Assembly (NCBI RefSeq): GCF_041242975.1
Contig: NZ_CP162488.1
Location: 1,168,001 to 1,232,000 of the forward strand
DNA: 64,000 nt
Reading direction: 5' to 3'
Source: Xanthomonas sp. DAR 35659
GTDB taxonomy: Bacteria; Pseudomonadota; Gammaproteobacteria; Xanthomonadales; Xanthomonadaceae
Notes under the pieces: model-generated
What the model was told of the DNA's origin: nothing
What the model saw: the letters and a program-made list of their open reading frames with translations, nothing else
Database searches by the model: none
In this document: in pieces, positions 34,604-45,072 of the stretch
Numbering within the stretch: the stretch's first letter is position 1
Layout of the letters: every line of letters starts with the position of its first letter
Translations under genes and position numbers: made by a program

Positions 34604-34641
34604 CGTTGGGTGGCCAACGATTCTATTTTCGGGGAGAGAGC

Positions 34642-37600
34642 ATGCACCGTACGATCCGCAGGAGCGCCTTGGCGCTCGCGTTGGCGCTTGCCGCCGGCAC
34701 TGGCCATGCGCAGTCCACCACCGGCAGCATCGTCGGCAGCGTGCCGCCCGGTACCGGCGAGAGCAGCGTGCTGATCACCAACACCAGCGGCTTCAGCCGC
34801 GAGGTCAAGGTGGACGAACGCGGCCGCTACGCGCAGGGCAATCTGCCGCTGGGCACCTACACGGTCACGCTCAAGCGCGACGGCCAGGTGGTGGAGACGC
34901 GCGACAATGTCAGCCTGGTGGTCGGCGCCGGCACCGAGGTCGCCTTCGGCGGCCCGGCGCAGACGCTGGATGCGGTCAACGTGGTGGCCGGCAACGTGGC
35001 CAGGATCGACGTGGCCAGCGTCGACAGCCGCACCGTGATCACCGCCGAGCAATTGGCGGTGCTGCCGCTGGGACGCAGCGCCGAGGCCATCGCCTTGCTG
35101 GCGCCGGGCGTGGTCGCCAACAGCGGCGGCTACGACAACGGCCCGCTCGGCGGTTCGCTGGCCAGCTTCGGCGGCTCTGCGGCGAGCGAGAACGCCTACT
35201 ACCTCAACGGCTTCAACACCACCGACCCGGCCAGCAGCCTGGGCGGGCTGACCCTGCCGTATGGCGCGATCGACCAGCAGGAAATCTTCACCGGCGGCTA
35301 TGGCGCGCAATACGGCCGTTCCAACGGCGGCGTGATCAGCCAGGTCGGCAAGCGCGGCAGTAACGACTGGCACTTCGGCGCGGCGGTGATCTGGCAGCCG
35401 GACAGCCTCAGCGCCCGGCAGAGCGACCTGTATTTCCGCAAGGACAGCGTGTACTGGGATCCGAACAACGCCAAGTACACCGCCGGCAACTACATGCCGT
35501 TGAGTGAGACCACGGCCGACCAGACCACCTACAGCGCCTATCTCGGCGGCCCGCTGGTGCAGGACCGGCTGTTCTTCTTCCTGGCGTTGGAGCAGGTCGA
35601 TTCCAGCGGGACGCGCGTCGCCGACGCGCGTGTCACCTCCGGCGGCATTTCCGGCTCGCCGTGGACCCGCTACGACTACAAGCAGACCCGCGCCTACGCC
35701 AAGATCGACTGGCAGATCAGCGACAACCACCTGCTCGAAGTCACCGGCGCGCAGGACAAGGCGCGCACCAACGGCAATATCTACGGCTACGACTACGTCA
35801 ATCGCGAGGTCGGCAGCTACCGGGGCCGCGAAGGCAAGAACGAGTTCGGCCCGACCCTGTTCCTGGGCAAGTACACCGGCTATTTCGGCGACAACCTCAC
35901 CTTGACCGCGCTTTACGGCAAGGAGCGCCTGCCCGACAGACTCACCGCGATCGGCTACGACGCCGGCAACGGCCCGTTCCTCAACAGCATCGCCAACCAG
36001 AATCCGGCCTATACCGGCGGCACCACGATCGGCAACGCGCAGACGGTGGTCTCGATCACCGATCCGGACCGCGAATACAAGAAGGACAACCTGCGCCTGA
36101 ATCTCAACTGGCGCCTCGGCGACCACAGCATCGATGTCGGCATCGACAACCAGAAGAGCGAGGCGATCAAGATCGGCTCGTACAAGTCCGGCCCCGGCTA
36201 TGCCTGGACCTACGGCTATACCCCGGACCCGTACGGCCTGAACAGCGGCGGCCAGGTCAGCCGCTCGGTGGCCGAGGACGGCAGCGTCGGCGTACCCAGC
36301 CCCGGGCTGGCCGATCCCACCTACGGCAGCACCGGCTACTACGTCACCCAGGACATCGACACCAATCTGTATTCCTACGACGCCAAGCAGACCGCGTATT
36401 ACGTCGAAGACCATTGGCAAGCCACCGAGAAACTGCTGCTCTCGCTCGGCGTGCGCAACGACAGCTTCACCAACTACACCCCGTTCGGCCAGGCCTACAT
36501 CGAGCTGAAGAACCAGTGGGCGCCGCGGCTGGGTTTCAGCTGGGACGTCCACGGCGATTCCAGCCTGAAGGTGTACGGCAACATCGGCCGCTACTACCTC
36601 GGCCTGCCGCTGTCGCCGGCCGGCCTGTTCACGCCCGCGGTATCGACCAGCACGTACTACACGTACAGCGGCATCAACGCCGACGGCACGCCGATCCTGG
36701 CCACGCAACTGGCGCCGCCGGTGTCGGCCAACTCACGCTTCGGCCGCCTCGCCGACGTGCGTACCGCGGTGGCCGAGGACATCAAGGGCGAGAACCAGGA
36801 CGAGTTGATCCTCGGCTTCACCACCGTGTTGCCGAACGACTGGGTGTTCGGCGTGCGCGGCACCCATCGCCGGCTCAACGACGGCATCGACGACACCAAC
36901 CTCGACAACTCCAACGCTGGCCTGGTGGCCGCGGCGGCGGCGGCGGGCGTGGACATCGACTGGACCAAGAACGCCAGCGCGGCGCTGGTCAATCCGGGCA
37001 AGACCAACACGTACCGGGTGATCGGCACCGACGGCCAGGTGCATGCCCTGACCGTGACCCGCGAGCAGGGCGGCTACCCCGCATTCAAACGCCGCTATTC
37101 GGCGCTGGAATTCAACCTGGAACGCCCGTTCGACGGTCGCTGGTACACCAAGATGAGCTACGTGTGGTCGCACAGCTACGGCACCACGGAAGGCCAGCTG
37201 CGGTCGGACCTGTGGCGCACCGGCGGCGCGCTGGGCAGCTACCGGGGCCAGGCGGCGACCTCGACCACGCAGAGCTGGGACCACGCTGCGCTGATGGAGC
37301 ACTTCAACGGCAACCAGTCCAACGACCGCCGCCACCAGCTCAAGGCGTACGGTTTCTACCAGTTGAACGAGGAATGGGGGGCTTCCGGCAATCTGAGCCT
37401 GATTTCCGGCGCGCCACGCCCATGCCTGGGCTATTACTACGGCAGCAACTACGGCGCCGGCGATCGCGACCCGGCCGGCTATGCCAATCCCAGCATCACC
37501 GGCGGCACGTACCATTTCTGCTACAACCCGGCCACCGGCACCGGCGAGCCGGCGCCGCCGGGATCGCACGGCAATCTCAGCTGGGTGGCGCAGCTCGATC

Positions 37601-37803
37601 TCGGCGTGACCTACAAGCCGACGTTCGCCGAAGGCAAATTGGCGCTGAGCCTGGACGTGTTCAACGTCACCAACCGGCAGACGGTGACCAACGTCTATCC
37701 GTTTTCCGAATTGAACCCGGGCGAAGTCAATCCGCTATGGAACCAGGCGGTGGCCTACCAGCCGCCGCGCTCGGCACGGGTGACGCTGAGCTACGATTTC
37801 TGA
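34642..37803 (+). CDS. Oar-like TonB-dependent receptor with N-terminal regulatory-like domain
   Basis: A 1053-residue outer-membrane receptor. Signal peptide about 1-23 ([15 protein letters not shown]). Residues about 24-95 are a carboxypeptidase-regulatory-like beta domain ([32 protein letters not shown]). Then come a plug ([27 protein letters not shown] [15 protein letters not shown]) and a long barrel ending in [17 protein letters not shown] precedes the ATG. Oar-type receptors are often linked to peptide or protein uptake. The promoter matches that of the amine oxidase operon, suggesting the same signal. Unlike the receptor at 22.5 kb it is intact. Confidence 0.93.
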   Translation: MHRTIRRSALALALALAAGTGHAQSTTGSIVGSVPPGTGESSVLITNTSGFSREVKVDERGRYAQGNLPLGTYTVTLKRDGQVVETRDNVSLVVGAGTEVAFGGPAQTLDAVNVVAGNVARIDVASVDSRTVITAEQLAVLPLGRSAEAIALLAPGVVANSGGYDNGPLGGSLASFGGSAASENAYYLNGFNTTDPASSLGGLTLPYGAIDQQEIFTGGYGAQYGRSNGGVISQVGKRGSNDWHFGAAVIWQPDSLSARQSDLYFRKDSVYWDPNNAKYTAGNYMPLSETTADQTTYSAYLGGPLVQDRLFFFLALEQVDSSGTRVADARVTSGGISGSPWTRYDYKQTRAYAKIDWQISDNHLLEVTGAQDKARTNGNIYGYDYVNREVGSYRGREGKNEFGPTLFLGKYTGYFGDNLTLTALYGKERLPDRLTAIGYDAGNGPFLNSIANQNPAYTGGTTIGNAQTVVSITDPDREYKKDNLRLNLNWRLGDHSIDVGIDNQKSEAIKIGSYKSGPGYAWTYGYTPDPYGLNSGGQVSRSVAEDGSVGVPSPGLADPTYGSTGYYVTQDIDTNLYSYDAKQTAYYVEDHWQATEKLLLSLGVRNDSFTNYTPFGQAYIELKNQWAPRLGFSWDVHGDSSLKVYGNIGRYYLGLPLSPAGLFTPAVSTSTYYTYSGINADGTPILATQLAPPVSANSRFGRLADVRTAVAEDIKGENQDELILGFTTVLPNDWVFGVRGTHRRLNDGIDDTNLDNSNAGLVAAAAAAGVDIDWTKNASAALVNPGKTNTYRVIGTDGQVHALTVTREQGGYPAFKRRYSALEFNLERPFDGRWYTKMSYVWSHSYGTTEGQLRSDLWRTGGALGSYRGQAATSTTQSWDHAALMEHFNGNQSNDRRHQLKAYGFYQLNEEWGASGNLSLISGAPRPCLGYYYGSNYGAGDRDPAGYANPSITGGTYHFCYNPATGTGEPAPPGSHGNLSWVAQLDLGVTYKPTFAEGKLALSLDVFNVTNRQTVTNVYPFSELNPGEVNPLWNQAVAYQPPRSARVTLSYDF

Positions 37804-37812
37804 GGGCTTAGT

Positions 37813-37862
37813 CCCTCTCCCTCGGGAGAGGGGTTGGGGTGAGGGTCCGGCGCGAAAGCGAC
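37813..37862. repeat. Hairpin repeat after the Oar-like receptor
   Basis: CCCTCTCCC (37813-37821) and GGGAGAGGG (37824-37832), then GTTGGGGTGAGGGT and CGGCGCGAAAGCG: the same element as after the receptor ending at 25167. Likely terminator-type intergenic repeat. Confidence 0.75.
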
Positions 37863-37942
37863 GCGCGGTGTTCAGTGCACGAAGCCTCGCAGCAAGGACA
37901 CTCCGCCAGCAGCAGATTCGATCGCCGCGCCGTCACCCGGCC

Positions 37943-38566
37943 TCAGTCGAAGCAGGCGCCGTACGCAGCCAGCGCCGCGCGTGGATCGGCCGCATCGAAC
38001 ACGCCGCTGATCACCGCCAGCAGGTCGGCACCGGCGGCGACCAGGGGGCGGGCGTTGTCGGGCGTGAGGCCGCCGATCGCAACGCGCGGCAGGCCCAACA
38101 CCGCCGCGTCGCGCAGCAGGCCAGGGTTGGCGCGGCGCGTGGTGACCTTGCTGCGCGTGGGGAAGAATGCGCCGAAGGCGACGTAGCTGGCGCCGGCCGC
38201 GGCGGCGGCGCGGGCCAGCGCGAGGTCGTCGTAGCACGAGGCGCCGATCAGCGCGTTCGGGCCGAGCGCGGCGCGGGCGGCGGCCAGGTCGCCATCGTCC
38301 TCGCCCAAGTGCACGCCGGCGGCGCCGACCGCCTGCGCCAGCGCCACGTCGTCGTTGACGATCAGCGGCACCCCGGCCTGCACGCACAGCGCCTGCAGCG
38401 CCGTGGCTTGCGCATGCCGTTGCGCCGGGTCGGCGAGCTTGTTGCGGTACTGCAGCCAGGTCACACCCTGATCCAGCAGCGGCGCCACGCGCGCCAGCAG
38501 GCGCGCGCCATCGGCTTCGTCGGGGGTGATCAGGTACACGCCGCGCGGCGCCGGGGATGCGTTCAT
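37943..38566 (-). CDS. thiE: Thiamine-phosphate synthase
   Basis: Joins HMP-PP and HET-P to thiamine phosphate in the cytoplasm. 207 residues, (beta/alpha)8 barrel. Motifs: [20 protein letters not shown] (substrate arginine/lysine), [20 protein letters not shown], and [16 protein letters not shown] followed by [11 protein letters not shown]. The ATG at 38566 has GGAAGG about 8 nt upstream. It diverges from the rubredoxin gene with a 72-bp spacer. Confidence 0.94.
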   Translation of the reverse strand: MNASPAPRGVYLITPDEADGARLLARVAPLLDQGVTWLQYRNKLADPAQRHAQATALQALCVQAGVPLIVNDDVALAQAVGAAGVHLGEDDGDLAAARAALGPNALIGASCYDDLALARAAAAAGASYVAFGAFFPTRSKVTTRRANPGLLRDAAVLGLPRVAIGGLTPDNARPLVAAGADLLAVISGVFDAADPRAALAAYGACFD

Positions 38567-38638
38567 GGAGGAGCCTTCCGGTGCGTGGGCGGCGATGGGA
38601 CAATGCCGGTCCGCCCGACTGTGACCTGCGATTATCCA

Positions 38639-38830
38639 ATGAGCGACGCCACCGCCACCACCTATCGCACCTGGATGTGCGTCGTCTGCGGGTTCATCTA
38701 CAACGAGGCCGACGGCCTGCCGGAAGAAGGCATCGCCCCGGGCACGCGCTGGGAAGATGTGCCCGAGACCTGGACCTGCCCGGATTGCGGCGTGACCAAG
38801 GACGATTTCGAGATGGTCGAGATGGAGTGA
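38639..38830 (+). CDS. Rubredoxin
   Basis: A 63-residue cytoplasmic iron protein. The single Fe is held by Cys14, Cys17, Cys47 and Cys50 ([14 protein letters not shown] and [14 protein letters not shown]). A short N-terminal extension ([12 protein letters not shown]) precedes the first knuckle. It carries electrons for unidentified reductases or oxygenases; no partner gene is adjacent. It diverges from thiE and starts at the ATG at 38639. Confidence 0.95.
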   Translation: MSDATATTYRTWMCVVCGFIYNEADGLPEEGIAPGTRWEDVPETWTCPDCGVTKDDFEMVEME

Positions 38831-39170
38831 GGCAAGCGGCGACGCCGTGCCGCCGATCGAGGACGCGCGCTGTCCTCCGCCGTCTGATGGCGAGCAAAGG
38901 CAGTAAATGCTGTGTTGTGACCATGCGCGCGAGTCGCTGTGGCTGGAGCGCGGCCACCGCGATCGTTAGCCAGCGACGACGGGATGCCGGGCGGGACCCT
39001 CGCGCTGCGTTCGCCTGCGCCGAGTCCGTTCGTCGCCGGCGGCGATTTCGAGATGGAAGCCCGCAGAGGCTGACTTGTCGAGGCGGTGAAGCGCCGTGCT
39101 TCATCGCGTTGCGAATCGCTCCTGCGCAGAATGGGGCCAGGATGGGATCGACGATGCAGAGGGCCAGGCG
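38831..39170. other. Gap before the SMI1-family gene
   Basis: 340 bp without a supported gene, promoter box or strong hairpin. The SMI1-family open frame can be extended back to 39096, but that part lacks family similarity. Confidence 0.5.
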
Positions 39171-39812
39171 GTGACCAAGGCGATCGATTGTGTGTCCGGT
39201 GTCTGGCATCGGCGTCCTCCCGCGCACGAAGCGGCGATCGCGCAGCTGGAGCGCACGCTGGCGCTGGCGTTTCCGCCCGACTACCGGGCCTTCCTGCGCT
39301 GGTCCAACGGCGGCGAGGGCAGGGTCGGGACCGCGTACTTTTCCTTCTGGCCGGTGGAGGACATCCGTGCGCGGAACGTCTCGGCCGGCATCGCCAAGTC
39401 CCTGTCCGCGCGCTTCGTGGGCATCGGTTCCAATGGTGGCGGCGAGTGCTACGCGCTCGATTACACCGCCGGTGCGGCGTCGCCGGTGTTCAGCGTGGTG
39501 CCGCTGGGCGACCTGGACCCTGCCAGCGTGTTCGCCATTGCGCCAACGCTGAGCGACGCCTTGGAGAAGGCGCGATGCGGCGCGTTCAGCGATGCCGAGT
39601 ACAACGCGAACGCATCCGGGCCGTTGACCGAGCAGATGCGTGCGTTACAGGCGAAAAATGTCCTGTTGAAGGCAGAGGCTTGCTGGCAGGCGAAGGATTA
39701 CGGCGGCTACCTGGCGTGGATGCGCCGGCCTGGCGTCGAACCGACGCCAGTGTCGATGAAGCGGATGGAGATCGCGAGAAAACAGGTGGCGGCTTCGAAT
39801 GGAATGCCATAG
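39171..39812 (+). CDS. SMI1/KNR4-family protein
   Basis: A 213-residue protein with the SMI1/KNR4 (SUKH) fold: EAAIAQLERTLALAFPPDYRAFLRWSNGGEG is the diagnostic opening, followed by YFSFWPVEDI and FVGIGSNGGGECYALD. Bacterial members often act as immunity proteins against contact-dependent or polymorphic toxins, but no toxin gene is adjacent. The GTG at 39171 is chosen since the domain begins soon after it, with AGAGGG upstream; a GTG at 39096 is possible. The C-terminal 60 residues are helical and specific to this protein. Confidence 0.75.
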   Translation: MTKAIDCVSGVWHRRPPAHEAAIAQLERTLALAFPPDYRAFLRWSNGGEGRVGTAYFSFWPVEDIRARNVSAGIAKSLSARFVGIGSNGGGECYALDYTAGAASPVFSVVPLGDLDPASVFAIAPTLSDALEKARCGAFSDAEYNANASGPLTEQMRALQAKNVLLKAEACWQAKDYGGYLAWMRRPGVEPTPVSMKRMEIARKQVAASNGMP

Positions 39813-39887
39813 CCGCGTGTGCGGCACCGCGTTGGTGCCGTCGTGCTGCGCTATGCGACAGCTTGTCCATGGACCAGGGAGGATGCC

Positions 39888-40280
39888 GTGATCGAATGGT
39901 GGGTGGGGCCGCGCAGCAGGAAGGAGGTGTCGTTCGCATTCGACGCCTCGGCGGCGGGAAGTTTCCTGGCGATGTTGCGCGATGCCCGGGCGAACGGAAG
40001 CAGCGGCTCGATCGAGGCGATGCGGGTGCGCCATGGCGAGGGCAGTGCCTCGTCGATCGAAGTGGAGCGCGTGCGCGACGAGGCCGAGGAATGCATCGTC
40101 CTGAAGCGCGGCGTGAGGCTGCGTCTGGCCGACGATGCCCTGGACTATGCGATCTTCAAACTGGCGGCGTTCGTGGAAGAAGGCTGCTTTTCTCCAGCGG
40201 AATACTGCGCCCTGCCGTCTCCCGACAGAGGCGACGTGCAGGTGTATTTCGTGGGTCAGGGCGAGGGTGCATCCATCTGA
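39888..40280 (+). CDS. Hypothetical protein paired with the SMI1-family gene
   Basis: A 130-residue protein of unknown function. The GTG at 39888 has an excellent AGGGAGG 5 nt upstream and is preferred over a GTG at 39819. It begins VIEWWVGPRSRKEVSFAFDA and is mixed alpha/beta and acidic, with no signal peptide or membrane segment. It starts 75 bp after the SMI1-family gene in the same direction. It might be a second immunity-type protein; nothing in the sequence proves it. Confidence 0.6.
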   Translation: MIEWWVGPRSRKEVSFAFDASAAGSFLAMLRDARANGSSGSIEAMRVRHGEGSASSIEVERVRDEAEECIVLKRGVRLRLADDALDYAIFKLAAFVEEGCFSPAEYCALPSPDRGDVQVYFVGQGEGASI

Positions 40281-40724
40281 GCGGCGGATCGCATCGCTGC
40301 CAGCGATGATGGGCGGGGGCGGTCGCCAAACGCCTTCTTGCCTCTGTCCAGGCGATGCCACTTTTTTGAGGGCGGCTTCGGGTTATCTCTAGTACCTCCA
40401 AAACGCTACCCAAACAGTTGCAGGTGATTGATGCACGCAGCGCGCGATTCTCGGAATCGAGAGGCTATTGGAGGTTCCCTCCAGTCGCGATAGGCGTTAC
40501 CGGTGGAGCTCGTCGCGACTGAAGTCGCTCCCACACTGACTTCCCCAAGCGAATGGAGCGGCTGGACGGCGTGCAGACCCGGGTGATCGGCTAGGCATGA
40601 GCGCGGGCAGCGCGGCGCGTTACCTGCGCACCAACGCGCTTGTTCAGGACGAGAGCCCAGCGATATCGGTGCATCACGCGAGCAGAACGAGCACGCCGCT
40701 GCCCCCGATTCCCCACTCCCAGCC
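40281..40724. other. Intergenic gap with a degenerate palindrome
   Basis: 444 bp between convergent genes. A TCGCGACTGAAGTCGCTCCCACA arm (about 40512-40534) and a decayed partner (around 40468-40492) form one more, weaker copy of the intergenic palindrome. No gene is supported. Confidence 0.55.
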
Positions 40725-41570
40725 TCAATGCATCCGCTGCCCGCGCGCACTCAGCTCCACCAGGCGTTCGCGGATCGGCAGCACATCGCTGGCTTCCGGA
40801 TTGAGTTGCAGGTAGCGGCCCAGGTCGCGGCGCGCGCCGGGCACGTAGTCCATCTGCAGATAGGCCATGCCGCGGTCGCGCAGGGCTTCGGGCTGGTCCG
40901 GCATCAGCTTGAGCACGCGGTCGGCGCTGCGCGCGGCACGGTCCCATTCGTCGCGCTCGGCATAGACGCCGTGCAGGTTGCGCAGCACCCGGGTCAGGAT
41001 CGCGCGGTGCGGCGCCGGGTCCAGGATCTGCAGCAGGGCGCGATCGTCCGGGGTCTCGCCGCCCAGGTGCGGACGCGCGCGTTCGCGTAACTCTTCCACC
41101 GCCAGCGGGCGGCCGCCGTTGAACGGGTCCATCACCAGCAGGCCGTCGTCCACCGGCAGGCGCACCAGGAAGTGCCCAGGGAAGGACACGCCGTCGAGCG
41201 GGATGTCCAGCCGCCGCGCCACTTCCATCTGCACCAGCGCCAGCGAGATCGGGTTGCCCAGGCGCCGCTCGAACACCTGGTTCATGTAGCTGTTGCGCGG
41301 GTCGTAGTACTCGTCGTGGTTGCCGGTGTAACCGAGTTCCTCGAACAGGTGGCGATTGATCGCGGCCATCTTCAGCGGCCACGGTTCGATCGTCGCCACC
41401 TCGTGGCGCAGGTGCTCGGCGTGGTTCTGCGCCAGCGCGTCGTAGTGGTCGGCATCCAGTTCCGGATACTCGTCGCGCGCGATCAGCAGGGCCGTGGCCA
41501 GCAGCGGCAGCGCGTCGTCGTCCAGCGCGGCCAGGGTGTTCCAGTTCGGCAGTGTCAGTCGCTCGACCAT
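40725..41570 (-). CDS. SirB1-family protein (transglutaminase-like with TPR)
   Basis: A 281-residue cytoplasmic protein. Residues about 40-180 are the transglutaminase-like SirB1 domain (INRHLFEELGYTGNHDEYYDPRNSYMNQVFERRLGNPIS, FPGHFLVRLP, LVMDPFNGGRPL), in which the catalytic cysteine of true transglutaminases is absent. The C-terminal 90 residues form TPR-like helices (LRNLHGVYAERDEWDRAARS, MAYLQMDYVPGARRDLGRYL). Family function is unclear. Single gene; ATG at 41570. Confidence 0.88.
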   Translation of the reverse strand: MVERLTLPNWNTLAALDDDALPLLATALLIARDEYPELDADHYDALAQNHAEHLRHEVATIEPWPLKMAAINRHLFEELGYTGNHDEYYDPRNSYMNQVFERRLGNPISLALVQMEVARRLDIPLDGVSFPGHFLVRLPVDDGLLVMDPFNGGRPLAVEELRERARPHLGGETPDDRALLQILDPAPHRAILTRVLRNLHGVYAERDEWDRAARSADRVLKLMPDQPEALRDRGMAYLQMDYVPGARRDLGRYLQLNPEASDVLPIRERLVELSARGQRMH

Positions 41571-41678
41571 GCGCCAAGACTGGCCGCAAAGTGCGACGCG
41601 ATCAAGTCCGGGGGTTCCCGACAGCGGTGTCGGGTTCAGCGCGATGGCAGCGTCGGATTTTTCCGACGCCGGGGCGGC

Positions 41679-42128
41679 TCAGCGACCCTTTGGAATGCCT
41701 GGGCCGAAGGTCAGTTCGGCGCCGTCCTTCAACTTGAGCTGCGCGGCCTGGCCGGCGTTGAGCTCCAGCACGTACAGCGCCGGCGCATTGCTGGGATACG
41801 GCGGGCAGGCGTTGCCGGCCGAGCACGGCGGCACGTCGCGCTGCTGCGTCACCAGCTTGCGCTTGCTGTCGAAGTACAGGATGTCCAGCGCGATCTTGGT
41901 GTTCTTCATCCAGTACGCCTGCGGTTCCTCGCGGTCGTGGATGAACAGCATGCCGTGGTCGGGGTCCATCTGGTCGCGGAACATCAGCCCGCGCGCGCGG
42001 GTCGCGTCGTCCTTGGCCAGTTCCACCTGGTAGCGGTGGCCGGCCAGTTCCACCCAGGTACCGCCGGCGCTGGCGCAGCCGCTGAGGGTCAGCAGGACGA
42101 GGACGAACAGGGCGCGGAACAGGGACAT
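41679..42128 (-). CDS. DUF192 lipoprotein
   Basis: A 149-residue protein with a lipoprotein signal (VLLTLSGC, cysteine 18), so likely membrane-anchored in the periplasm. The mature part is a DUF192 domain: VELAKDDATRARGLMFRDQM, GMLFIHDREEPQAYWMKNTKIALDILYFD, and LYVLELNAGQA. The family's function is not established. It lies upstream of the SirB1-type gene in the same direction with a 108-bp gap. Confidence 0.9.
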   Translation of the reverse strand: MSLFRALFVLVLLTLSGCASAGGTWVELAGHRYQVELAKDDATRARGLMFRDQMDPDHGMLFIHDREEPQAYWMKNTKIALDILYFDSKRKLVTQQRDVPPCSAGNACPPYPSNAPALYVLELNAGQAAQLKLKDGAELTFGPGIPKGR

Positions 42129-42195
42129 GGCGGTGCCGGGGCAGGGGATCAGCGCGCACCTTGTTGCATGGTGCGCGGCGAGTCAAGAGTGCGGG

Positions 42196-42288
42196 GATTG
42201 GGGCGTCGGGATTGGGGATTCGTAAAAGCGGGGAGCTGGGACTGAGCGGCTCCTGCTCTTGCGAATCCCCAATCCCGACTCCCCAATC
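42196..42288. repeat. 27-bp G-rich/C-rich inverted repeat (downstream of rpiA)
   Basis: The arm at 42196-42222 (GATTGGGGCGTCGGGATTGG...) matches the inverse of 42262-42288 with one mismatch; the loop is 39 nt. It lies 17 bp past the rpiA stop codon and can serve as its terminator. Confidence 0.85.
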
Positions 42289-42305
42289 CTGGCGCGCGCA
42301 GCGCG

Positions 42306-42953
42306 CTAAAGGACGCGCGGCGGCTCGCCGCCGACGATGACCACGTCGGCCGGGCGGCGCGCGAACAGGCCGACGCAGACCACGCCGGGGATCTGGTTCA
42401 GTTCGCGCTCCAGCGCCACCGGGTCGGTGATGGAGAGGTGGTGCACGTCCAGCACCACGTTGCCGTTGTCGGTGATCACGCCGTCGCGCCACACCGGCTG
42501 GCCGCCGGTGCGCGCCAGGATCTCGCGCGCGACCAGGCTGCGCGCCATCGGGATCACCTCGATCGGCAGCGGGAACGCGCCCAGGGTCTGCACCTGCTTG
42601 CTCGGGTCGACGATGCAGATGAAGCGCTCGCTGGCCTCGGCGATGATCTTCTCGCGGGTCAGCGCGGCGCCACCGCCCTTGATCAGGCACTTGTTCGGGT
42701 CGCACTCGTCGGCGCCGTCCACGTACAGCGACAGGTTGCCGGTGTGGTTCAGCTCCAGCACCTCGATGCCGTGCTGGCGCAGCCGCGCGGTGCTCTGCTC
42801 GGAGCTGGACACCGCGCCCTTGATGCGGTGGCCGATACGGCCCAGCGCGTCGATGAAGAAGGCGACGGTGGAGCCGGTGCCGACGCCGACGATCATGCCG
42901 TCCTGGACGTAATCGATGGCTTTCTCGGCGGCAAGGCGTTTGGCTTCTGACAT
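42306..42953 (-). CDS. rpiA: Ribose-5-phosphate isomerase A
   Basis: Interconverts ribose 5-phosphate and ribulose 5-phosphate (pentose phosphate pathway), cytoplasmic. 215 residues. Motifs: [62 protein letters not shown] with the catalytic glutamate, and [11 protein letters not shown]. The start at 42953 ([16 protein letters not shown]) is set by family alignment; the longer frame runs into a G-rich repeat. Repeats of the same type flank the gene on both sides. Confidence 0.96.
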   Translation of the reverse strand: MSEAKRLAAEKAIDYVQDGMIVGVGTGSTVAFFIDALGRIGHRIKGAVSSSEQSTARLRQHGIEVLELNHTGNLSLYVDGADECDPNKCLIKGGGAALTREKIIAEASERFICIVDPSKQVQTLGAFPLPIEVIPMARSLVAREILARTGGQPVWRDGVITDNGNVVLDVHHLSITDPVALERELNQIPGVVCVGLFARRPADVVIVGGEPPRVL

Positions 42954-42966
42954 GGGAAACGCTCGG

Positions 42967-43045
42967 GAGTGGGGATTCGGGATTGGGGAATCGTGACAAG
43001 CGGCGGACGGGTGGGCGGGAGGCGAATCCCCAATCCCCAATCCCG
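42967..43045. repeat. G-rich/C-rich inverted repeat (upstream of rpiA)
   Basis: GGAGTGGGGATTCGGGATTG... (from 42967) is mirrored by CGAATCCCCAATCCCCAATC (43023-43042). Same family as 42196-42288. It sits between the rpiA start and the end of the EVE gene. Confidence 0.75.
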
Positions 43046-43046
43046 G

Positions 43047-43513
<467 letters not shown>

Positions 43514-43517
<4 letters not shown>

Positions 43518-44107
43518 GCGGGGGTGTCGGTCGCGGTCAGAAGAGTGAGGGAGTCGGTGCAGACCGCGTCCAGCGCCACGTCCCAGGCGGCGACCGGCAA
43601 TGCGTCGACCTGCTGCGCGTCGAACGCGGCGCCGACCAGCCAGGGCGGCGGCGCCTGCCGCTGGCGGAACGCGAAGCTGCGATCATACCAGCCGCCTCCC
43701 ATGCCCAGGCGGCCGCCGCCGGCGTCGAAGCCGACCAGCGGCGCCACCACCAGCGCCATCTGCTCCGGCGCCAGCGTGGCCTCGGCGGCGACCTCCGGCT
43801 CGGGGATGCCGTAGCGGTTGGCGACCAGTGGCTGCCCCGGACGCCACGGCGCGAAGCGCAGGGTCTTGCCGCTGAGCACCGGCAGGCAGTACTGCACGTC
43901 GGCCGGCAGGCTCAGTTGCCAGCGATGCAGGGCGATCTCCCCGTCCATCGCCCAATAGCCGGCGACGTGGCCGTGCTGCGGCGCGAACGGCAGGTCCAGC
44001 AGCCGCTGCGCCAGCGCATCGGCGGCGGCCAGACGCGCTGGCGCGGAGAGTGCGCGCCGGCGCGCGCGCAGTTGCTGGCGCAGGGAGTCGCGGTCGTCGG
44101 CAGTCAT
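43514..44107 (-). CDS. ygfA: 5-formyltetrahydrofolate cyclo-ligase
   Basis: Converts 5-formyl-THF to 5,10-methenyl-THF using ATP, cytoplasmic. 197 residues with LRQQLRARRRALS at the N-terminus, VAGYWAMDGEI, LPVLSGKTLRFAPW, and the conserved LVVAPLVGFDAGGGRLGMGGGWYDR. In many gammaproteobacteria ygfA lies directly downstream of the 6S RNA gene; here a thioesterase gene sits between them. It overlaps the EVE gene by 4 bp. Confidence 0.93.
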
Positions 44108-44188
44108 TGGGCAGGCGATAGGGAGATGCCGCTATTGTCGGTGCCGGCGCGCGCACTGGCTACTGGCGCCTGCCGACGCGACGCGGCG

Positions 44189-44968
44189 TCAGGCGTAGAT
44201 CGCCACCGTCTGCCGCCCGGACAGCACCAGCCGGCCGGCTTCATCCCAGATCTGCATGTCCTGCAACGAGTAGCCGTCCTCGGCGTGGCGGCTGGCCGAA
44301 TGCATCAGGAACCAGTCGCCAGCGCTGGCCGGCTGGGGGAAGTCCAGGGTCCAGGTCATCGAGCTGACCGGCGCCGGCGCGCTGAAGGCGGTCATCGCCG
44401 CGGGCGGCAGGCAGTCGCCGAGCGCGACCAGGGCCACGCTGGGGTCCACGCCGCGGGCGTCGCGATGGCGCGCCCACACCAGCAGCTCCGGGTCGCTGGC
44501 GGCGGACACCGGCAGCGACCCGCCGGCCAGGCGCATTTCGAAATTGGCGAAGAACGCCGGGGTGAACTCGGTGGCGGCGATCGGCGCGGCGGCCTCGGGC
44601 CCGCCCACCGTTGGCCGGGCCGGCATGAAGTCGTGGGCGATGCGGCTGGGCCGCGGCTGCGCGAACAGCAGCGCCGCACGCAAGGCGGCCTGGCCGTCGG
44701 CCAGGCAATCGACCGCGACCGAGGTGGCGGACTTGCCCTGGCGCAGCACCTGCGCCTCGAAGCGCAGGGTGGCGTCGGCCGGGCCGACGAACCAGATGTG
44801 CGCCGACTTCAGCGGCGGCAGCGCCGACGGTGCCGTGCGCAGCGCGGTCTGCAGCGCCAACGCGGCGGACAGGCCGCCGAAGGCGGTGCGGCCCTGCCGC
44901 CAGCTGGCGGGCACGTCGAAGCCGGCGGCGGGATCGAAGCGGTCGATGAGGTGGGTGAGCGTCGACAA
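44189..44968 (-). CDS. Acyl-CoA thioesterase-like double-hotdog protein
   Basis: A 259-residue protein of the TesB-like double-hotdog fold: RFDPAAGFDVPASWRQGRTAFGGLSAALAL at the start (first hotdog helix), then LKSAHIWFVGPADA, GKSATSVAVDCLADGQAALRA, and in the second half SMTWTLDFPQPASAGDWFL and DMQIWDEAGRLVLSGRQTVAI. Predicted to hydrolyse acyl-CoA or a similar thioester; substrate unknown. It is inserted between the 6S RNA terminator and ygfA, 81 bp upstream of the latter. Confidence 0.83.
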   Translation of the reverse strand: MSTLTHLIDRFDPAAGFDVPASWRQGRTAFGGLSAALALQTALRTAPSALPPLKSAHIWFVGPADATLRFEAQVLRQGKSATSVAVDCLADGQAALRAALLFAQPRPSRIAHDFMPARPTVGGPEAAAPIAATEFTPAFFANFEMRLAGGSLPVSAASDPELLVWARHRDARGVDPSVALVALGDCLPPAAMTAFSAPAPVSSMTWTLDFPQPASAGDWFLMHSASRHAEDGYSLQDMQIWDEAGRLVLSGRQTVAIYA

Positions 44969-45072
44969 TGCGCGATCTCCGTGGCGGGGGCGCCAGTATC
45001 CCGGGTTTCACGCGGCACGAGAACGGGTGGCGCCTGCGCCGCGGCCCACGGTTGCCGGAATCGCGGACGCAC

